Below the pieces are notes generated by a model. It worked only from the letters and a program-made list of their open reading frames with translations. It did not search any database and had not been told where the DNA came from. Position numbers and translations under genes: made by a program. A stretch of 9,199 nucleotides of DNA from Gemmatimonadota bacterium (GTDB lineage: Bacteria > Gemmatimonadota > Gemmatimonadetes > Longimicrobiales > Gaopeijiaceae): contig JAHHMJ010000139.1 in assembly GCA_018678395.1 (NCBI GenBank), positions 1-9,199 on the forward strand, written 5' to 3'. This document shows, in pieces, positions 6,892 through 9,199 of this stretch; the stretch's first letter is position 1; every line of letters starts with the position of its first letter.

Positions 6892-7329
6892 TCACTTCGG
6901 CTTGCCCCCGGGCCCGAAGGGACCGTCCCGCGAATCGATGGCATCCCGCACCCGCGGCGGCATCGGCTTCGAAGCACCCGCCTCGTAGTCGTACATGACC
7001 TGCGTCGTCTCGGCCGACACCAGCAGCTCACCATCTTCGGACCGCACCTCGTACTCCATGACGAAGTGCCGCTTCCCGAGCCGTGACACCCGCGCTCCCA
7101 CCGCCAACCGGTTCGGCCAGAGCACGCGGGCGTGATACCGAATGCGGGCCTCTGCGAGGATGTAGTCCACGCCGTCCAATCCGCTCCGGCCCGACACCTC
7201 ACACCAGTAGGCGGCCCGCGCCTCCTCGATGTAGACGAGAGCGTGCGAGTGGTGCGCATGCCCCCCGATATCGATGTCCTTGAAGCGGACGTCGACCGGG
7301 TGCTGAAATCGAAAGAGGGTGTCGCTCAC
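6892..7329 (-). CDS. Hotdog-fold acyl-CoA thioesterase (YbgC/FcbC-like)
   Basis: A 145-residue single-domain protein of the 4-hydroxybenzoyl-CoA thioesterase type, which hydrolyses acyl-CoA thioesters in the cytoplasm; the natural substrate cannot be read from sequence. The N-terminal signature VRFKDIDIGGHAHHSHALVY (14-33) matches the family's [VR]-F-x-D-x-D-xx-GH-loop; Asp20 aligns with catalytic Asp17 of Pseudomonas FcbC. IEEAR (34-38) lies in the central hotdog helix. YHARVLWPNRLAVGARVSRLG (65-85) and HFVMEYEVRSEDGELLVSAETTQVMYD (88-114) look like the following beta strands. The usual HVNN of the loop is replaced by HAHH here. The GTG start at 7329 has GAGGAG 7 nt upstream. No Tol-Pal genes are nearby, so ybgC as a gene name is not warranted. 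It is divergent from thiO. Confidence 0.85.
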   Translation of the reverse strand: MSDTLFRFQHPVDVRFKDIDIGGHAHHSHALVYIEEARAAYWCEVSGRSGLDGVDYILAEARIRYHARVLWPNRLAVGARVSRLGKRHFVMEYEVRSEDGELLVSAETTQVMYDYEAGASKPMPPRVRDAIDSRDGPFGPGGKPK

Positions 7330-7336
7330 CGCACGG

Positions 7337-7342
7337 CTCCTC
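7337..7342 (-). promoter_or_regulatory. Shine-Dalgarno of the thioesterase gene
   Basis: GAGGAG on the minus strand, 7 nt before the GTG at 7329. It supports a non-ATG start that places the hotdog signature near residue 14, as is normal for the family. Confidence 0.65.
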
Positions 7343-7350
7343 GGACGGGA

Positions 7351-7378
7351 CCGTCACGGCCACCCCGCCGAGTGACGG
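7351..7378. repeat. Inverted repeat in the divergent thioesterase-thiO spacer
   Basis: CCGTCAC at 7351-7357 and GTGACGG at 7372-7378 form a perfect 7-bp inverted repeat with a 14-nt spacer, so the half-site centres are 21 bp apart (two helical turns). It may be an operator for a dimeric regulator or simply a hairpin in the thioesterase leader. No regulator family could be assigned. Confidence 0.4.
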
Positions 7379-7391
7379 AGGTTCCAGGATC

Positions 7392-7419
7392 TTGGACGCC
7401 CGCTCCGTTTCGTTACCTT
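7392..7419 (+). promoter_or_regulatory. Candidate promoter of thiO
   Basis: TTGGAC at 7392-7397, a 16-nt spacer, TACCTT at 7414-7419. Initiation would fall near 7426, giving a leader of about 28 nt before the GTG at 7454. No thi-box/TPP riboswitch elements are visible in so short a leader. Confidence 0.4.
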
Positions 7420-7453
7420 CGGGGCCCGCCCCACCCACCCCGACTCGCCTGCC

Positions 7454-8575
7454 GTGAATCCATCCCCGCCGGACGTCGCCGTCGTCGGAGCGGGCGTCGT
7501 CGGCCTCATGGTCGCCGACACCCTCGCCCGCGAGGGTGCCCGTGTCACGTTGGTCGATCGCGGACGGCCCGGGCGGGGCGCCACCTGGGCCGCGGGGGGC
7601 ATGCTGGCTCCACTCGGCGAGGCACCCGGTCCCGGCCCCTTCCTCGCCTTCGCCCTGGAGTCCCTCGGCCTCTGGGAAGGCTGGGCGGAGCAGCTCCGGC
7701 AACGGACGGGCAGCGACGTCGGCTACGTCCGGTGCGGCAAGCTGCGCGTCGCCCGCGACGATGACGCGCACGACCTGCGCGCCCGCGCTCGGTGGCAGCG
7801 AGAAGAAGGCCACGACGTCGCCTGGCTCGAGGGTGCCGGAGTCCGGACCGTCGAAGCCGCTCTGGCGCCGGAGTGGGGCGCGGGACTCCACCTGCCGGAC
7901 CACGCGCGTGTCGATCCGCGTCGGCTCGCTCCGGCACTCGAGGCGGCCGTGCGGGCTTCCGGCGTGGACGTGCGAACCGGCGTCGAGGTCCGGAGTCTGG
8001 TCCGGAGCGAGGATGCCGTCACCGGGGTCGAGCTGGCCGACGGGAAATCGATCGAGGCCGATACCGTCGTTCTCGCCGCGGGTGCGTGGTCCGGGGGCAT
8101 TTCGGGACTCCCTCGGCGCCTCCCCCTCCGCCCGATCAAGGGGCAGATGCTGTCGCTCGCCCTCGATCGCCCCATCCTCGGCGGCCTGGTCGCCGGGCCG
8201 GGCGCCTATCTCATCCCGCGCGAGGACCCCGACGGACCCCTGATGGTCGTCGGCGCGACGATGGAGGACGCCGGCTTCGACACGGCCACGGACGGATCGT
8301 CGATCGACGGGTTGAGGAGTGCCGCCGAGGCGCTGGTCCCGGCGCTGGCCGGCCGGCCGGAGCGCGAGCGGTGGGCCGGCCTGCGCCCCGCCCTCCCCGA
8401 TGGACTGCCGCTCATCGGCCCCGATCCCGAACTCGACGGGCTGGTTTATGCTACGGGCCACCACCGCAACGGCATCCTGCTCGCCCCCGTGACCGCCCGG
8501 GTGGTCGCGGGAGCCTTGAGCGGCGGCCCCCCGGACTCGCGGTGGGCGGCCTTCGGTCCCGCGCGATTCCCCTGA
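7454..8575 (+). CDS. thiO: FAD-dependent glycine oxidase, ThiO family
   Basis: A 373-residue flavoprotein of the DAO family. ThiO oxidises glycine to iminoacetate (dehydroglycine), which feeds thiamine thiazole synthesis by ThiG, releasing H2O2. The N-terminal Rossmann motif is VVGAGVVG (G12, G14, G17) with Asp35 ending strand 2 (VTLVDRG). GATWAAGGMLAP (42-53) is a ThiO/DAO flavin-contact segment. Then follow PIKGQML (227-233), AYLIPR (251-256), VGATMEDAGFD (267-277), GLRPALPDGLPLIG (309-322) and YATGHHRNGILLAP (332-345). Arg311 of GLRP corresponds to the substrate-carboxylate arginine of Bacillus ThiO (by my alignment). The GTG at 7454 is the only start that keeps the full dinucleotide fold; no Shine-Dalgarno is visible. 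No other thi genes are in the window, so a broader D-amino-acid or sarcosine oxidase role cannot be excluded. Confidence 0.9.
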   Translation: MNPSPPDVAVVGAGVVGLMVADTLAREGARVTLVDRGRPGRGATWAAGGMLAPLGEAPGPGPFLAFALESLGLWEGWAEQLRQRTGSDVGYVRCGKLRVARDDDAHDLRARARWQREEGHDVAWLEGAGVRTVEAALAPEWGAGLHLPDHARVDPRRLAPALEAAVRASGVDVRTGVEVRSLVRSEDAVTGVELADGKSIEADTVVLAAGAWSGGISGLPRRLPLRPIKGQMLSLALDRPILGGLVAGPGAYLIPREDPDGPLMVVGATMEDAGFDTATDGSSIDGLRSAAEALVPALAGRPERERWAGLRPALPDGLPLIGPDPELDGLVYATGHHRNGILLAPVTARVVAGALSGGPPDSRWAAFGPARFP

Positions 8576-8613
8576 GGCCGGTCGAGGTCACCGGGGGAGG
8601 CCCGCCCGACATC

Positions 8614-8653
8614 GGCCCGGGGACGCCCCCTCGGCAGGAGGGCGCACCGGGCC
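8614..8653. terminator. Two-part hairpin between convergent thiO and the DTGSG-repeat gene
   Basis: Outer stem GGCCCGG (8614-8620) with CCGGGCC (8647-8653); inner stem CGCCCCCT (8624-8631) with AGG-A-GGGCG (8636-8644, one bulged A) around loop CGGC. It lies 38 nt after the thiO stop and 9 nt before the end of the opposing gene, so it could terminate both. No T-run follows on the plus side, so mechanism and strength are uncertain. Confidence 0.5.
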
Positions 8654-8662
8654 GGTCGGCCG

Positions 8663-9199
8663 TCAGTTGCGCACGATCCGGATCCGGCCGGAACCCGTGT
8701 CGAGGGTGATCTGCCCCCGCCCGTCGCCGATCATGCCCCGGATGTAATCGCGGCGCTGCGTGCGTACCTGCATCGGGAAGTCGACGTCGATGCCCCCGCT
8801 GCCGCTGTCCGCTTCGATCTCGGCGTCGACGCCGTCGGGAAGCCGCAGGGTGATCCCGCCGGAGCCGGTGTCGATCTCGATACGGTCCACGGCGGTCAGC
8901 ACCTCGACGTCGACCGAGCCGGAGCCCGTATCGACGAGAATGTCGCCCGAGGCGACGCGGGCCATCTCGACCGAGCCGGAGCCCGTGTCGATCTCGACCA
9001 CGTCGGCCTCGACGTCGACGGCGTCGACCGAGCCGGAGCCCGTGTCGACCGAGAGCACGGCCCCGCGAACCGACTCGATCTCGACCGAGCCGGAACCCGT
9101 GTCGACGCTCACCTCTCCGGCCACTCGGGACACCACCACACCACCCGAGCCGGTGTCCACCGACACGTCGCCGGCTACGTCGTCCACCGTGGCCCGACC
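8663..9199 (-). CDS. DUF4097-like DTGSG-repeat protein, C-terminal part (N-terminus beyond the right edge)
   Basis: About 178 residues are visible, open to the window edge; an internal GTG at 9187 is not a credible start because the repeat pattern already continues upstream of it (GRATVDDVAGDV). The product consists of short beta-repeat units with the core V-x-V-D-T-G-S-G-[SG]-[VI]. Seven DTGSG copies and one DSGSG are present, the first six intervals being 18, 19, 19, 19, 20 and 21 residues. It ends with a segment typical of DUF4097 C-termini (YIRGMIGDGRGQITLDTGSGRIRIVRN, split here: RGMIG...TGSG-RIRI). Such proteins are predicted to form beta-solenoids and are often exported, but the signal peptide, if any, is outside the window. 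Function is unknown; DUF4097 genes often lie near sigma-factor or anti-sigma genes, which cannot be checked here. Confidence 0.8.
   Translation of the reverse strand, partial: GRATVDDVAGDVSVDTGSGGVVVSRVAGEVSVDTGSGSVEIESVRGAVLSVDTGSGSVDAVDVEADVVEIDTGSGSVEMARVASGDILVDTGSGSVDVEVLTAVDRIEIDTGSGGITLRLPDGVDAEIEADSGSGGIDVDFPMQVRTQRRDYIRGMIGDGRGQITLDTGSGRIRIVRN
8801..9160 (-). repeat. Degenerate tandem array encoding DTGSG units, period mostly 57 nt
   Basis: The plus-strand core CCGAGCCGGAGCCCGT recurs at 8914, 8971, 9028 and, with one change, 9085: three intervals of exactly 57 nt. Flanking units fit at 54 nt (right side) and 60 then 63 nt (left side). Only the core is conserved at DNA level; the spacers between cores have diverged. 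Confidence 0.8.

Noticed and set aside
7426..7453. TPP riboswitch before thiO
   Set aside because: The leader is too short and none of the conserved thi-box sequences (such as CTGAGA) is present.
1..9199. Mobile element, phage, defence system or CRISPR array
   Set aside because: No transposase, integrase, att-like repeats, nuclease or spacer-repeat pattern was seen; gene content is housekeeping plus two uncharacterised proteins.

Overview
The window reads as a stretch of chromosome from a high-GC, probably Gram-negative, bacterium. Gene content and style (a PASTA-tailed FtsI in a dcw cluster, a secreted TPR protein, a DTGSG-repeat DUF4097-like protein, TATCTT/TACCTT-type -10 boxes) make a member of the Gemmatimonadota the best guess. 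That is inference; no rRNA or other phylogenetic marker was compared. No mobile element, tRNA, rRNA or CRISPR array was seen.

Positions 1-4591, minus strand: the start of a division and cell-wall (dcw) cluster, read from high to low coordinates as mraZ, rsmH, ftsL, ftsI, murE. murE runs off the left edge. All four junctions overlap by exactly 4 nt (ATGA three times, GTGA once), so the cluster is very probably one translationally coupled operon. Upstream of mraZ is a plausible promoter (-35 at 4661-4666, -10 at 4638-4643). Between it and the GTG start are three direct repeats, TGGGA/TGGTA/TGGGA, separated by 5-nt spacers. This matches the known MraZ-binding motif and suggests that MraZ autoregulates the cluster.

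Positions 4592-6851, minus strand: a 581-residue exported protein with a CsgG/TolB/FlgO-like N-terminal region and a TPR array. It has its own promoter candidate and Shine-Dalgarno, and ends just before a strong 12-bp GC hairpin with a TTCG loop, which separates it from the dcw operon.

Positions 6852-8575: a hotdog-fold acyl-CoA thioesterase (minus) and a ThiO-type glycine/D-amino-acid oxidase (plus), divergently transcribed from a 124-nt spacer that carries a promoter candidate for thiO and a 7-bp inverted repeat.

Positions 8576-9199: a complex hairpin between convergent genes, then the C-terminal part of a DUF4097-like beta-repeat protein (minus) whose DTGSG units recur every 18-21 residues; its N-terminus lies beyond the right edge.

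Most genes are well-known housekeeping genes. The most informative regulatory signal is the MraZ-box-like triplet. The least understood proteins are the secreted TPR protein and the DTGSG-repeat protein.
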